Assembly (NCBI GenBank): GCA_045537915.1
Contig: JAZSQK010000012.1
Span: 16,473 to 80,472 of the forward strand
Direction: 5' to 3'
DNA from: SFWF01 sp045537915
GTDB lineage: Bacteria > Bacillota > Clostridia > Oscillospirales > Acutalibacteraceae
Length of the DNA: 64,000 nt
Shown one piece after another: positions 25,457 to 34,677 of the stretch. The translations under genes and the position numbers were made by a program. The first letter of the stretch is position 1. Every line of letters starts with the position of its first letter. The notes under the pieces are model-generated. The model searched no databases and was not told the origin of the DNA. It saw only the letters and a program-made list of their open reading frames with translations.

Positions 25457-26095
25457 ATGAACGAGCTTAAACCGATTATAGCCAAAAACATAACCGAGCT
25501 TCGTACTGCCGCAGGAATGACCCAGCTCGACCTTGCCGAAAGACTGAACTATTCCGACAAAGCCGTTTCAAAGTGGGAAAGAGCCGAGTCGGTGCCCGAT
25601 GTTTCGGTGCTGATAAAAATAGCCGAGCTTTTCGGCGTTACCCTCGATTACCTCGTTCACGAACAGCAAAAAACGGCAGAGGTAACCGAACTCGGTCGGG
25701 ATAAGAAAAAGAACAGGGCCTTAATTACAGGAATAAGCATTGTTCTGGTCTGGCTTCTTGCTACCGCTGCATATGTGTCGACCGATATAGCCTCGGTAGA
25801 GTATAGTTTCCATTGGCTTGCTTTTGTCTGGGCGGTGCCTGTCTCCTTGGTTGTTTGGCTCATACTTAATTCAATCTGGTTTAATCAGAGAATAAACTAC
25901 ATTATAATATCCCTGCTTATGTGGTCGGCATTAGCTGCTGTCTATACAACCCTTTTGATTTGCGGCATTAACCTTTGGATACTTTTCGTGCTCGGTATTC
26001 CGGCGCAGGTAATAATACTTATGTGGTCGGGTATTAAGATTCGCAAAAAAATTGTCGAAAAGCATAAAAATATTGACAGTCAAACCGACTGCTAA
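25457..26095 (+). CDS. XRE regulator with C-terminal membrane domain
   Basis: 212 residues. The HTH domain covers about 1-66 (KNITELRTAAGMTQLDLAERL, then YSDKAVSKWERAESVPDV). Four membrane segments follow from about residue 88 to 195. Membrane-tethered XRE proteins of this shape are common in Clostridia; their signals are mostly unknown. I chose the ATG at 25457 after GAAAGAGG. It is likely to regulate itself through the sites at 25345-25386. Confidence 0.85.
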   Translation: MNELKPIIAKNITELRTAAGMTQLDLAERLNYSDKAVSKWERAESVPDVSVLIKIAELFGVTLDYLVHEQQKTAEVTELGRDKKKNRALITGISIVLVWLLATAAYVSTDIASVEYSFHWLAFVWAVPVSLVVWLILNSIWFNQRINYIIISLLMWSALAAVYTTLLICGINLWILFVLGIPAQVIILMWSGIKIRKKIVEKHKNIDSQTDC

Positions 26096-26101
26096 TATAA
26101 T
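26073..26101 (+). promoter_or_regulatory. Promoter of the TM2-domain gene
   Basis: TTGACA at 26073-26078, 17 bases and TATAAT at 26096-26101: a full consensus, beginning inside the end of the XRE gene. Confidence 0.85.
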
Positions 26102-26142
26102 ATTTATAAACCAAATATTGTAGTGAAAAGGGGTTTTGATTT

Positions 26143-26529
26143 ATGTTCTGCAAAAACTGTGGAAAACAAATGAATGACAATCAGGCAATCTGTCTTGAGT
26201 GCGGAGTTAAGACCGGTGACGGTAACGCTTATTGCGCTAACTGCGGCAAAGAGGTTTCTGCTCAGGCTGAGGTTTGCCTTAACTGCGGAGTAGCAGTAAA
26301 GAAGGCTGCAAACGGTGACCTCGGTGACAAGAAGCTCACAGCAGGACTCCTTGCTCTCTTCCTCGGCGGAATCGGCATACATAACTTCTATCTCGGCGAA
26401 ACCAAGAAGGGCGTAGTTAAGATTATTCTGAGTTTCTGTGTTTTCGGAGTAGGTTCAATCCTCGCTCTTATTGATGCTATCAGAATTTTCGTAGACAAAT
26501 ACGAAGTAAATCCCGACAAGTTCTTCTAA
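26143..26529 (+). CDS. Double zinc-ribbon, TM2-domain membrane protein
   Basis: 128 residues. Two zinc ribbons lie at residues 3-21 (CKNCGKQ, CLECG) and 31-48 (CANCGKE, CLNCG). A TM2 domain follows (GLLALFLGGIGIHNFYLGETKKG, then LALIDAIRIFV). AAAAGGGG sits before the ATG. The strong promoter suggests high expression. Function is unknown. Confidence 0.88.
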   Translation: MFCKNCGKQMNDNQAICLECGVKTGDGNAYCANCGKEVSAQAEVCLNCGVAVKKAANGDLGDKKLTAGLLALFLGGIGIHNFYLGETKKGVVKIILSFCVFGVGSILALIDAIRIFVDKYEVNPDKFF

Positions 26530-26533
26530 AGAT

Positions 26534-26851
26534 ATGTCAGTAATCAGAAAGGCAGGGGGAATATTCCTCTGCCTTTTGCTCGTTTTTTGTGTCTGCGGCT
26601 GCACTACGGGCACGGCAGAAAATAGTGTGGAAAACGCCTACAGCTTTACCGCCCAGGTAACAGGCTTCTGGGATGACGGGGGAGTTCTTTGCGAACCCGA
26701 GGAGGAGAATAATCCGGCAGAAGTGCTGGTCTATTCCGAGAATATGCCCAAGCTTCGCGAGGGCGACCGAATCAGAGTAAACCACGACGGACAGATAACC
26801 CTTTCCTACCCTGGAAAGATTTTCGGCGCCGAGGTGGAGAAAATCTCGTAG
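26534..26851 (+). CDS. Small lipoprotein of unknown function
   Basis: 105 residues. A hydrophobic signal ends in a lipobox VCGC near residue 22, so the mature protein should be lipid-anchored. The mature part of about 83 residues is acidic and beta-rich, with FTAQVTGFWDDGGVLCEP and LREGDRIRVNHDGQITLSYPG, which suggests a small OB-like barrel. It begins 4 bases after the TM2 gene and probably shares its transcript. No family recognised. Confidence 0.65.
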   Translation: MSVIRKAGGIFLCLLLVFCVCGCTTGTAENSVENAYSFTAQVTGFWDDGGVLCEPEEENNPAEVLVYSENMPKLREGDRIRVNHDGQITLSYPGKIFGAEVEKIS

Positions 26852-27000
26852 AACCTGCAGAGTTGTACGCCGTGGGCGGACAAATTGGAAAAAAGTGCTT
26901 TTTTTGATGGATTTTTTAGCAAAATCGTACTAAGTTCGCATATAATTTTGTAGGAATTGCCACTTTCCACAGGCACTTTATTGTGCTAAAATATTAAAAA

Positions 27001-27024
27001 ATGTAAAGCTATTAGCGTTTACAT
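27001..27024. promoter_or_regulatory. Inverted repeat before the liv operon
   Basis: ATGTAAA at 27001-27007 is inverted as TTTACAT at 27018-27024. It lies in the 5' region of livJ and may be an operator. The rest of 26852-27054 is AT-rich with no clear gene. Confidence 0.4.
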
Positions 27025-27054
27025 ATAAAAATTTTTCAGAGGAGACTTAATTTT

Positions 27055-28212
27055 ATGAAATTAGCAAAGATTTTAGCAGTTGTTATGGCTTTTGCTCTTT
27101 GCCTTACCTGCCTTGCAGGCTGCGGCGGCAAAAACTATACAGCAAACAACACCGAATTTGTAATCGGTGTATCCGGACCTCTTACCGGCGGCGCTGCAGT
27201 TTATGGCGTAGCTGTTAAGAATTCTGCTCAGATGGCAGTTGATGAGATCAACGCTGCAGGCGGATTTGACGGCGTTATGTTCAAGCTTGTTGCTACCGAC
27301 GACGTTCACGATCCATCCAAGGTTGCCGCAAACTACGCTTCAATGCTTGAAGGCGGTATGCAGGTTTCTCTCGGAACCGTTACCACCGCTCCCGGACTTG
27401 AGTACACAAAGCTTTCGGCTGAGGATAATGTATTCTTCCTCACCCCCTCTGCTTCAGGTGACAAGATTCCTGAGTTTGACAACGGATATCAGATGTGCTT
27501 CGCTGATTCCAACCAGGGTGCAGCAGCTGCTAAGCAGGTAAATGAGGTTTATAAAAATCAAACCATTGGTGTTTTCTATAAATCAGATGATCCATATTCA
27601 AAGGGTATCTTTGATAAGTTTAAGGAGAATCTTGATTCTTCCATCACACTTGTAGAAACTGTATTTACAGGCGAGGCAACCGACTTCTCTACACAGATTA
27701 ACACCCTTAAGGACTGCAAGTTCATCTTCATGCCTATCTACTACACACCCGCTTCCATATTTATGAATCAGGCTAAGGATACTATCGCTGCTGACGCTGT
27801 TTACTACGGCTGTGACGGCTTCGACGGTCTTGCAGGTCAGTTTGAGGACTTCTCTGTAATTCCTCAGGAAGTTTCTATGCTTTCTCACTTTGATTCAAGT
27901 GCTACCGAAGGTGTTGCTGCTGAATACATCAGGAAGTACACCGAGAAGTTCGGCGCAGATACTCTTAACCAGTTCGGCGCTTCTGCTTATGACTGTGTAT
28001 ATGCAATCTACAACGCTATGAAGGCTGCTAAGGCTGCAGGTAAAGAAATTGAGGTTACCATCTCTGCTTCTGACCTTTGCGACATTCTTAAGGAGCAGTT
28101 CAACGGCGGCTTCACCTATTCCGGAAACACCGGTAAGGACATTACCTGGGAGTCTAACGGTTATGTTAAGAAGGGCGCTGTAAAGTATGTTCTTAAGGAA
28201 GCTAACAAATAA
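27055..28212 (+). CDS. livJ: Branched-chain amino-acid ABC transporter substrate-binding lipoprotein
   Basis: 385 residues. The signal ends in the lipobox LAGC, so it is anchored outside the membrane. The Peripla_BP_6 fold shows FVIGVSGPLTGGAAVYGVAV, LVATDDVHDPSKVAANYASM and later YYGCDGFDG. The four genes that follow supply the complete transporter. Codon use is rich in strongly preferred codons, suggesting high expression. The ligand (Leu/Ile/Val) is predicted from family only. Confidence 0.93.
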   Translation: MKLAKILAVVMAFALCLTCLAGCGGKNYTANNTEFVIGVSGPLTGGAAVYGVAVKNSAQMAVDEINAAGGFDGVMFKLVATDDVHDPSKVAANYASMLEGGMQVSLGTVTTAPGLEYTKLSAEDNVFFLTPSASGDKIPEFDNGYQMCFADSNQGAAAAKQVNEVYKNQTIGVFYKSDDPYSKGIFDKFKENLDSSITLVETVFTGEATDFSTQINTLKDCKFIFMPIYYTPASIFMNQAKDTIAADAVYYGCDGFDGLAGQFEDFSVIPQEVSMLSHFDSSATEGVAAEYIRKYTEKFGADTLNQFGASAYDCVYAIYNAMKAAKAAGKEIEVTISASDLCDILKEQFNGGFTYSGNTGKDITWESNGYVKKGAVKYVLKEANK

Positions 28213-28302
28213 TAGCCTTTCTAAAACTTTATAAATGAAAGATTTGCCGGTGTGGATTTTCTGCTCCGGCAAATTGTCATAATTATTATAATAGGTAAAC
28301 AT

Positions 28303-29175
28303 ATGAAATTTATTGAAACTTTGTTAAACGGTCTCAGTATCGGAAGCACCTATGCCGTTATAGCCCTCGGCTATACAATGGTATACGGTATTGCTAAAAT
28401 GCTGAACTTTGCTCACGGCGATGTTATTATGGTGGGCGGATATATGATTTTTCTTTCTCTGGCGTCTGTAGGAAATCCGATACTCGGACTTATAGCCGCT
28501 GTGGTTTTCTGCGTTCTGCTCGGAATTACCATTGAGAAGGTTGCCTATAGGCCGCTCAGAGGAGCATCTCCTCTGGCAGTACTTATTACCGCTATCGGTG
28601 TGAGCTATCTTCTCCAGTCGACAGCCCAGATAATATTTGGCTCGGCTCCCAGAATGGTAATTGTTGCCGACTTTGGAAATCTCAGGTTCGCAGGACTGAC
28701 TATACCGTATTATATGCTGATTACCCTCGGCTGCTCGGTGGTTATAATGGTGGCCCTTTCTCTCTTTGTAAAATACACAAAGACAGGACGTGCAATGATA
28801 GCCGTGTCGGAGGACAGGGGCGCTGCGCAGCTTATGGGTATCAATGTTAACGCCATTATCTCGATTACCTTTGCAATCGGTTCGGGTCTTGCCGCATTCG
28901 CCGGTTTCTTTATGTTAATGAAGTCTCCCTCTTTGACAAATACACTCGGCGCAATGCCCGGAATCAAGGCATTTACAGCGGCGGTTATCGGCGGTATCGG
29001 CTCAATCCCCGGCGCAATGGTCGGCGGAATTCTTATGGGTATTGTTGAGGCTATCTCACTGACAATTCCCGCAATTGCCCCCTATACCGATGCTATCGAG
29101 TTCCTCGTTCTCATTATAATTCTCCTTGTCCGCCCGAGCGGAATTTTAGGTAAGGTAAGGAGGGAGAAGGTATAA
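28303..29175 (+). CDS. livH: Branched-chain amino-acid ABC permease LivH
   Basis: 290 residues with about eight membrane helices. Hallmarks are GLSIGSTYAVIALGYTMVYG at the start and IGGIGSIPGAMVGGILMGI near the end. The ATG at 28303 follows AGGTAAAC, a weak site; I discarded an open frame that starts 51 bases earlier. The stop overlaps the livM start by one base. Confidence 0.93.
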   Translation: MKFIETLLNGLSIGSTYAVIALGYTMVYGIAKMLNFAHGDVIMVGGYMIFLSLASVGNPILGLIAAVVFCVLLGITIEKVAYRPLRGASPLAVLITAIGVSYLLQSTAQIIFGSAPRMVIVADFGNLRFAGLTIPYYMLITLGCSVVIMVALSLFVKYTKTGRAMIAVSEDRGAAQLMGINVNAIISITFAIGSGLAAFAGFFMLMKSPSLTNTLGAMPGIKAFTAAVIGGIGSIPGAMVGGILMGIVEAISLTIPAIAPYTDAIEFLVLIIILLVRPSGILGKVRREKV

Positions 29176-30317
29176 TGGCAAAGCTAAACAACATCAAATG
29201 GAAGCATTATATAAACTATATTGCCGTGGCAATTGTAACGGTGGTATTCGGCGCTATGGCATTTGCAGGTGCCCTGCCTTCCTCAACCCTCTATCTTCTT
29301 GAGAAAATAGCAATAGCAATAACCCTTGCCGTATCGCTATCAATGGTGGTTGGCTTCCTCGGAGAGCTTTCTCTAGGCCACGCAGGTTTTATGTGTGTCG
29401 GAGCATATCTCGGCGGCAAATGCTCGGTTATTCTTGAGCCTATGATAAAGGGTCTGCCCGCAGGAAAAGAGCTAGCCCTTGTAATCTCTCTTATTGTAGG
29501 CGGTCTGGTTGCAGCCCTCTTCGGCGTAATTATCGGACTTCCCGCACTTCGTCTCAAGGGCGACTATCTTGCTATCGTAACCCTTGCTTTCGGAGAGATT
29601 GTCCGTTCGGTATTTATGAATACCAGCGAGGCCTCATTTGGCGGTGCGCTTGGCCTTTCAACACCACGTTATGATAAAAACTACCTCTTTATCATAGCCT
29701 TTGTACTCGTGCTCGTCTGCCTTGCAGTAACCCAGAACCTTATCAGTTCAAAGCACGGAAGAGCAATTACCGCAATCCGTGATAATGAGATTGCCGCAAG
29801 GGCTACAGGTATCAATGTAACAAAGTATAAACTTGCCGTATTCACAATTTCCTCGCTTTTCGCAGGAGTCGCAGGTGTTCTTTACAGTTATTCTAACTAT
29901 AACGTTCAGTCGGCAAAGTTCAGCTATAACTACTCTATCGAAATTCTTGTTATGGTAGTTCTCGGAGGAATGGGTAACATAAACGGCTCTATTATTGCCG
30001 CAACCCTTATCACATATCTTGATAACACCCTGCAGACCGTCCTTACAGGCGACCTTGCGGTGCTTCAGGATTTACTCTATGCCCTCATTCTTATCGTTAT
30101 CGTTATTTACAACAACGCACCTGCGCTTAAGAATGTAAGAGAGCGTTTTAGCATTTCAAACCTTTTAAAATCCAAGAAAAAGGATCCGTCACACAGACAG
30201 GATGACGAGCATAAATGGGATCGTGTACCTACAAAGATAGAGATGAATGAGGTTCTTTCGGTAGACATGCAGCCTCAGATGTCGACGGTTGATCCCGATA
30301 AAAAGGAGGGTAAATAA
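29175..30317 (+). CDS. livM: Branched-chain amino-acid ABC permease LivM
   Basis: 380 residues with about nine helices. Typical parts are LSLGHAGFMCVGAYLGG, GLPALRLKGDYLAIVTLAFGEI and VVLGGMGNINGSIIAATLITYL. The C-terminal 50 residues after the last helix are charged and unusual in length, ending in QPQMSTVDPDKKEGK. It overlaps livG by one base. Confidence 0.93.
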   Translation: MAKLNNIKWKHYINYIAVAIVTVVFGAMAFAGALPSSTLYLLEKIAIAITLAVSLSMVVGFLGELSLGHAGFMCVGAYLGGKCSVILEPMIKGLPAGKELALVISLIVGGLVAALFGVIIGLPALRLKGDYLAIVTLAFGEIVRSVFMNTSEASFGGALGLSTPRYDKNYLFIIAFVLVLVCLAVTQNLISSKHGRAITAIRDNEIAARATGINVTKYKLAVFTISSLFAGVAGVLYSYSNYNVQSAKFSYNYSIEILVMVVLGGMGNINGSIIAATLITYLDNTLQTVLTGDLAVLQDLLYALILIVIVIYNNAPALKNVRERFSISNLLKSKKKDPSHRQDDEHKWDRVPTKIEMNEVLSVDMQPQMSTVDPDKKEGK

Positions 30318-31087
30318 TGTCAGATATTATCCTCAGAACAGAAAATCTCGGAATTTCCTTCGGCGGCCTTAAGGCTGTGTCGGAGGTTAATCTCGAGATA
30401 AAGAAAAAACAGCTTTACGGTCTTGTCGGTCCCAACGGCGCAGGAAAAACCACCATATTCAACATTTTAACAGGTGTTTATAAGCCCACAACCGGCAAGG
30501 TTTTTCTTGACGGAGAGGACATTACAGGAAAGACACAGATGGTTATTAACCATAAGGGAATTGCACGTACCTTCCAGAATATCCGCCTTTTCAACAATAT
30601 GACGGTTATCAGAAACGTGCTTGTCGGACTTCACGACCAACCCGAGTTCAAGTGCAGCTTGGTTGAGAGCATCTTCAGACTGCCCAGACATTTCAAGGTA
30701 GAAAAGGCAATGCGCCAGCGTGCAAAGGAGATTCTCCGCATAGTAGGACTTGAGGAGGAGAGAAACTTCCTCTCCTGTAATCTGCCCTACGGAAAGCAGA
30801 GAAAGCTTGAGATTGCCCGTGCCCTTGCGACCAATCCGAAGCTTCTGCTTCTTGACGAGCCGGCTGCAGGTATGAATCCTCACGAAACCGAGGATTTGAT
30901 GAAGATAGTCAGAAACATCAGAGACCAGTTTGATATGACGGTGCTTTTAATCGAGCACGATATGAAGTTTGTTTCAGGGCTCTGCGACGAGGTTACGGTT
31001 CTGAATTTCGGTACCGTACTCGCACAGGGAGACGCACAGACTGCCCTTAATGACCCCGAGGTAATTCGGGCATACATCGGAGGATAA
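30317..31087 (+). CDS. livG: Branched-chain amino-acid ABC ATPase LivG
   Basis: 256 residues. Walker A GPNGAGKTT, the signature region LPYGKQRKLEIARAL (in place of LSGGQ, normal for LivG) and Walker B LLLLDEPAAG are present, followed by the switch His in EHDMKFV. It powers uptake with LivF. Confidence 0.95.
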   Translation: MSDIILRTENLGISFGGLKAVSEVNLEIKKKQLYGLVGPNGAGKTTIFNILTGVYKPTTGKVFLDGEDITGKTQMVINHKGIARTFQNIRLFNNMTVIRNVLVGLHDQPEFKCSLVESIFRLPRHFKVEKAMRQRAKEILRIVGLEEERNFLSCNLPYGKQRKLEIARALATNPKLLLLDEPAAGMNPHETEDLMKIVRNIRDQFDMTVLLIEHDMKFVSGLCDEVTVLNFGTVLAQGDAQTALNDPEVIRAYIGG

Positions 31088-31091
31088 CGCT

Positions 31092-31802
31092 ATGGCATTG
31101 CTTGAAGTTAAAGATCTACAGGTGTATTACGGTGTTATCCGAGCCCTAAAGGGTATCAGCTTTGAGGTAAATGAGGGCGAGATAGTAACCCTTATCGGCG
31201 CAAACGGCGCAGGAAAGACTACCACTATGCAGTCTATCATCGGCCTTATCCCGATAAAAAGCGGAAGCGTCATTTTTGACGGTCACGACATCACAAAAAC
31301 CCCCTGTCACAAGATTGTTCATCTCGGCATGGCTCAGGTTCCCGAGGGAAGAAGGGTGTTCCAGGAGCTGACGGTCTATGAAAATCTGCTTATGGGCGGA
31401 TTTTCCCAGAAGGACAAGGGCAAAATAAAACAGGACATTGAGGCAATTTACGAGCGTTTCCCAAGACTTGCCGAGCGCCGCAATCAGATTGCGGGAACCC
31501 TCTCGGGCGGAGAACAGCAGATGCTTGCAATGGGCAGAGCTATGATGAGCCACCCAAAGCTATTGCTCCTCGACGAGCCTTCAATGGGACTTTCTCCCTT
31601 GCTTGTTGATCAGGTTTTCGAAATTATAAAGGATTTTCGCAAGGACGGAACAACCGTACTGCTTGTTGAGCAGAATGCAGGAAAATCACTTGCAATTTCG
31701 GATAGAGCATACGTTCTCGAACTGGGTGAAATAGCCCTTTCGGGAACAGGCGCAGAGCTTGCCGCAAGTGACGAGGTTAAAAAGGCATATCTTGGCGGCT
31801 AA
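31092..31802 (+). CDS. livF: Branched-chain amino-acid ABC ATPase LivF
   Basis: 236 residues. Walker A GANGAGKTT, signature LSGGEQQMLAMGRAM and Walker B LLLLDEPSMGL are all intact, then VLLVEQNAGKSL. It ends the operon at the terminator 31815-31840. Confidence 0.95.
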   Translation: MALLEVKDLQVYYGVIRALKGISFEVNEGEIVTLIGANGAGKTTTMQSIIGLIPIKSGSVIFDGHDITKTPCHKIVHLGMAQVPEGRRVFQELTVYENLLMGGFSQKDKGKIKQDIEAIYERFPRLAERRNQIAGTLSGGEQQMLAMGRAMMSHPKLLLLDEPSMGLSPLLVDQVFEIIKDFRKDGTTVLLVEQNAGKSLAISDRAYVLELGEIALSGTGAELAASDEVKKAYLGG

Positions 31803-31814
31803 AAATAGAGCAAA

Positions 31815-31840
31815 GGGGCGGATTCTATCCGCCCTTTTTT
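31815..31840 (+). terminator. Terminator of the liv operon
   Basis: GGGCGGAT at 31816-31823 pairs with ATCCGCCC at 31827-31834, followed by six T. Confidence 0.9.
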
Positions 31841-31855
31841 GAAAGGAATTTCATT

Positions 31856-32620
31856 ATGACAATCGCAATAATTACAGGTGCTTCAAGTGGAATGGGCAGA
31901 GAATTTGTCCGCCGCTTAACCGACACTCACACCTATGATGAGGTTTGGGTAATAGCTCGTCGCAGGGAAAGACTGGAGGAGTTGTCTTGTGAGATAAGCA
32001 CCCCTGTCAGAGCAATACCGCTCGACCTAACGAAGAATGAGTCGTTCGAGCAACTTAAAAAACTTCTCGAGGCCGAAAAGCCAGAGGTAAAGACCCTCGT
32101 TAACGCAAGTGGATTCGGAGTTTTTGAAAAGTTTGAAAACATACCTCTTTCAAAACAGCTTGATATGATAGATCTAAATGATAAAGCGCTTGTAGCGGTT
32201 ACCTATACTGTTTTGCCATATCTTTGCCGTGGCAGTGAGGTTTATCAGATCGGTTCACTCTCATCCTTTCAGCCCGTGCCCTATATAGCGGTATACGGCG
32301 CAACCAAGGCCTTTGTTCTCTCCTTTACAAGAGCAATAAACGCCGAGCTTAAGAAAAAAGGAATTAAAATGATGGCGGTTTGTCCCGGTTGGGTCAGAAC
32401 CGAATTTTTTGACACAGCTGTAGTTGATGACAGCGTCATCACATACTATAACCAGTTCTTTACCTCTGAACAGGTGGTAACCAGAGCCCTTAAGGATATG
32501 AAAAAAGGTAAGGATGTATCGGTGGTCGGCCCGATGATAAGATTACAGGTTCTGGCGACAAAGCTTTTGCCCCACAGACTTGTAATGAGCATCTGGCTCA
32601 GACAGCAGAAGAAAAAATAA
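31856..32620 (+). CDS. Short-chain dehydrogenase/reductase
   Basis: 254 residues. The Rossmann motif ITGASSGMGREFV, NASGFGVF, the catalytic Ser (IGSLSSF) and YGATK (Tyr-x-x-x-Lys) are intact. The C-terminus ends in a basic, partly hydrophobic tail (LPHRLVMSIWLRQQKKK) like those of SDRs that associate with membranes. Substrate unknown. Separate from the liv operon by a terminator. Confidence 0.85.
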   Translation: MTIAIITGASSGMGREFVRRLTDTHTYDEVWVIARRRERLEELSCEISTPVRAIPLDLTKNESFEQLKKLLEAEKPEVKTLVNASGFGVFEKFENIPLSKQLDMIDLNDKALVAVTYTVLPYLCRGSEVYQIGSLSSFQPVPYIAVYGATKAFVLSFTRAINAELKKKGIKMMAVCPGWVRTEFFDTAVVDDSVITYYNQFFTSEQVVTRALKDMKKGKDVSVVGPMIRLQVLATKLLPHRLVMSIWLRQQKKK

Positions 32621-32630
32621 AGGATAAAAG

Positions 32631-33974
32631 ATGAAGAAAAAGCTAACAAAAAAACAAAAACTTGTTCGCAGACGAATAGCAATATCCTTAATATCCCTTG
32701 CACTCGCACTGCTTCTTGCGGGTGTTGTTGCGCTTACCTCTGCGGCAATTAAGATTTTTTCAATCGACACCTCGTCACAAAGCCCGGTATCGAGTGAAAA
32801 CACCTCCTCTTCAGAGCCGATTATCAGTAAGGTATCCTCGGCAACCATACTCAGCACGGGGGATATAATGGTGCACAGCACCCAGCTTGACGGAGCAAGG
32901 GTTCAGGGAGGCGACGGGTATGATTTTTCCGCCTTTTTCAAGGAGGCGGAGAGTTATTTTAAAGCCGCCGACCTTTCGGTAGCAAATCTTGAAATAACCT
33001 TTGGCGGCAGTGAGTTCGGCGCCTATTCGGGATATCCAGTGTTCAACACTCCCGACAGCCTTGCCGATGTAATTAAAAACTCGGGACTGGGTATGGTGCT
33101 GACTGCCAATAACCACTGCTACGATACGGGTTTTTCGGGACTCAAGCGGACTCAGCAGGTGCTAAAGGACAAGGGTATAAGCTATATCGGAACCCGTTTG
33201 TCAGAGCAGGACGCTACCTTTTCGGTTCGGGAGGTTAACGGCATTAAAATAGGTATGGCTGCCTTTACTTATGAAACGGGAAGAACCGATTCGGGAATTA
33301 TATCCATAAACGGCATTACGGTCAAAGCAGAGGCGACAAACCTTGTAAACTCCTTTAACTATAACCATCTCGATGAGTTTTACGCCGAGGTGGAGCAGAT
33401 ACTCGAAAAAATGGAACAGGCGGGAGCCGAAGCAACCGTTTTTTACATTCACTGGGGAAACGAATACCAGACTACTCCAAATACAATGCAGAAAACCATT
33501 GCGCAGGAGCTCTGCAACCGAGGCATAGATGTCATTGTCGGCAGTCATCCCCACGTAATCCAACCGGTAGAGATGCTTTATGCCGAATCGGGAGAGCATA
33601 AAACGGTTTGTCTTTATTCTACGGGAAATGCTATATCAAATCAGCGTCAGGAGCTTATGGACAGCTGCCCGAGCGGACACACCGAGGACGGACTCTTCTT
33701 TTACTGCACTTTTGATAAGTACAGTGACGGCGAGGTCGTGCTCTCTGGCGTGGATGTACTTCCAACCTGGGTGGACAAGTACCGAGGAGGAAGCCAGTAT
33801 CAATATACAATATATCCTTTGAATAGTGAAAATGACGGTACGGATAAATACGGTCTGTCATCAGCTGCCGCAGATAAGGCAAGAAAATCCTATAATCGCA
33901 CAAAGGAGCTTATTGCCGAGCCGCTTTGTGAAATACAGAAAATACTCGGATGCGAGGTAACATTTAAAGAATAA
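32631..33974 (+). CDS. CapA-family (PGA_cap) metallophosphatase-like protein
   Basis: 447 residues with one membrane anchor near 16-43 and a Ser-rich linker. The CapA domain starts at about residue 65: LSTGDIMVHS (metal-binding), VANLEITFGG, LTANNHCYD (NH), then HWGNEYQ and GSHPHVIQPV (HPH). In some bacteria CapA helps make poly-gamma-glutamate, but most members occur alone, as here, and may act on the cell envelope. RBS AAGG before ATG. No capB/C genes in the window. Confidence 0.85.
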   Translation: MKKKLTKKQKLVRRRIAISLISLALALLLAGVVALTSAAIKIFSIDTSSQSPVSSENTSSSEPIISKVSSATILSTGDIMVHSTQLDGARVQGGDGYDFSAFFKEAESYFKAADLSVANLEITFGGSEFGAYSGYPVFNTPDSLADVIKNSGLGMVLTANNHCYDTGFSGLKRTQQVLKDKGISYIGTRLSEQDATFSVREVNGIKIGMAAFTYETGRTDSGIISINGITVKAEATNLVNSFNYNHLDEFYAEVEQILEKMEQAGAEATVFYIHWGNEYQTTPNTMQKTIAQELCNRGIDVIVGSHPHVIQPVEMLYAESGEHKTVCLYSTGNAISNQRQELMDSCPSGHTEDGLFFYCTFDKYSDGEVVLSGVDVLPTWVDKYRGGSQYQYTIYPLNSENDGTDKYGLSSAAADKARKSYNRTKELIAEPLCEIQKILGCEVTFKE

Positions 33975-34022
33975 AAATTTAGTTTATACCACATATTAAC
34001 AAAAACCTAAAAATTTATTTGC

Positions 34023-34051
34023 TTGACTTTGGTTAAAATAGTATATATAAT
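34023..34051 (+). promoter_or_regulatory. Promoter of greA
   Basis: TTGACT at 34023-34028, 17 bases and TATAAT at 34046-34051, nearly consensus, about 100 bases before the greA start. Confidence 0.85.
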
Positions 34052-34148
34052 ATCAATAATTGCATAAGATACTTTAAGCGGTTTGCACAATTGTGTAAAC
34101 TGTCTTTTTTGCCCGGCGAAATATATAATATTTAGGAGAACATTTAAA

Positions 34149-34619
34149 ATGGCTAAAACAACCCAGTTGACAAAAGAGGGCCTTGCAAAGCTTCAGACAG
34201 AACTTGAGCACCTTCGTACAGTCGGCAGAACCGAGATTGCAGAAAAGATTCGAGTTGCAAGAGGGTACGGCGATCTTTCCGAAAACAGTGAATATGATGA
34301 GGCTAAAAACGAACAGGCAAAGATAGAAGCAAGAATAGTTGAGCTTGAAAAAACCTTGGAGAACGTTGTTCTTATCAATGACGATGTAGATAGTGACACC
34401 GTTGTTATAGGGGTTACCGTTACGGTGCTCGATATAGAGTATGACGAAGAGCTTACCTATAAGGTGGTTGGCTCTGCAGAGGCCGACCCCATAAACGGAC
34501 TTATTTCGGATTCCTCCCCCGTAGGAAAGGCGCTGCTTGGCGCAAAGATAGGCGATGAGGTGGTAGCCGAAGCCCCCGCAGGAGAGCTTAAGTTCAGAAT
34601 TATCGGAATTTCAAAATAG
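34149..34619 (+). CDS. greA: Transcription elongation factor GreA
   Basis: 156 residues. The N-terminal coiled coil (LTKEGLAKLQTELEHLRT to IVELEKTLENV) holds the acidic tip ARGYGDLSENSEYDEAK, which enters the polymerase channel and triggers transcript cleavage. The C-terminal FKBP-like domain (VGSAEADPINGLIS, SPVGKALLGAKIGDEV) is complete. TAGGAGA precedes the ATG. Confidence 0.96.
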   Translation: MAKTTQLTKEGLAKLQTELEHLRTVGRTEIAEKIRVARGYGDLSENSEYDEAKNEQAKIEARIVELEKTLENVVLINDDVDSDTVVIGVTVTVLDIEYDEELTYKVVGSAEADPINGLISDSSPVGKALLGAKIGDEVVAEAPAGELKFRIIGISK

Positions 34620-34624
34620 TTTGC

Positions 34625-34653
34625 GGCGGACGGTTTTGCACTGTCCGCCTTTT
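34625..34653 (+). terminator. Terminator after greA
   Basis: GGCGGAC at 34625-34631 pairs with GTCCGCC at 34643-34649, followed by TTTT. Confidence 0.8.
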
Positions 34654-34677
34654 GCCTTATTAAAAAGGAGTGGGCAT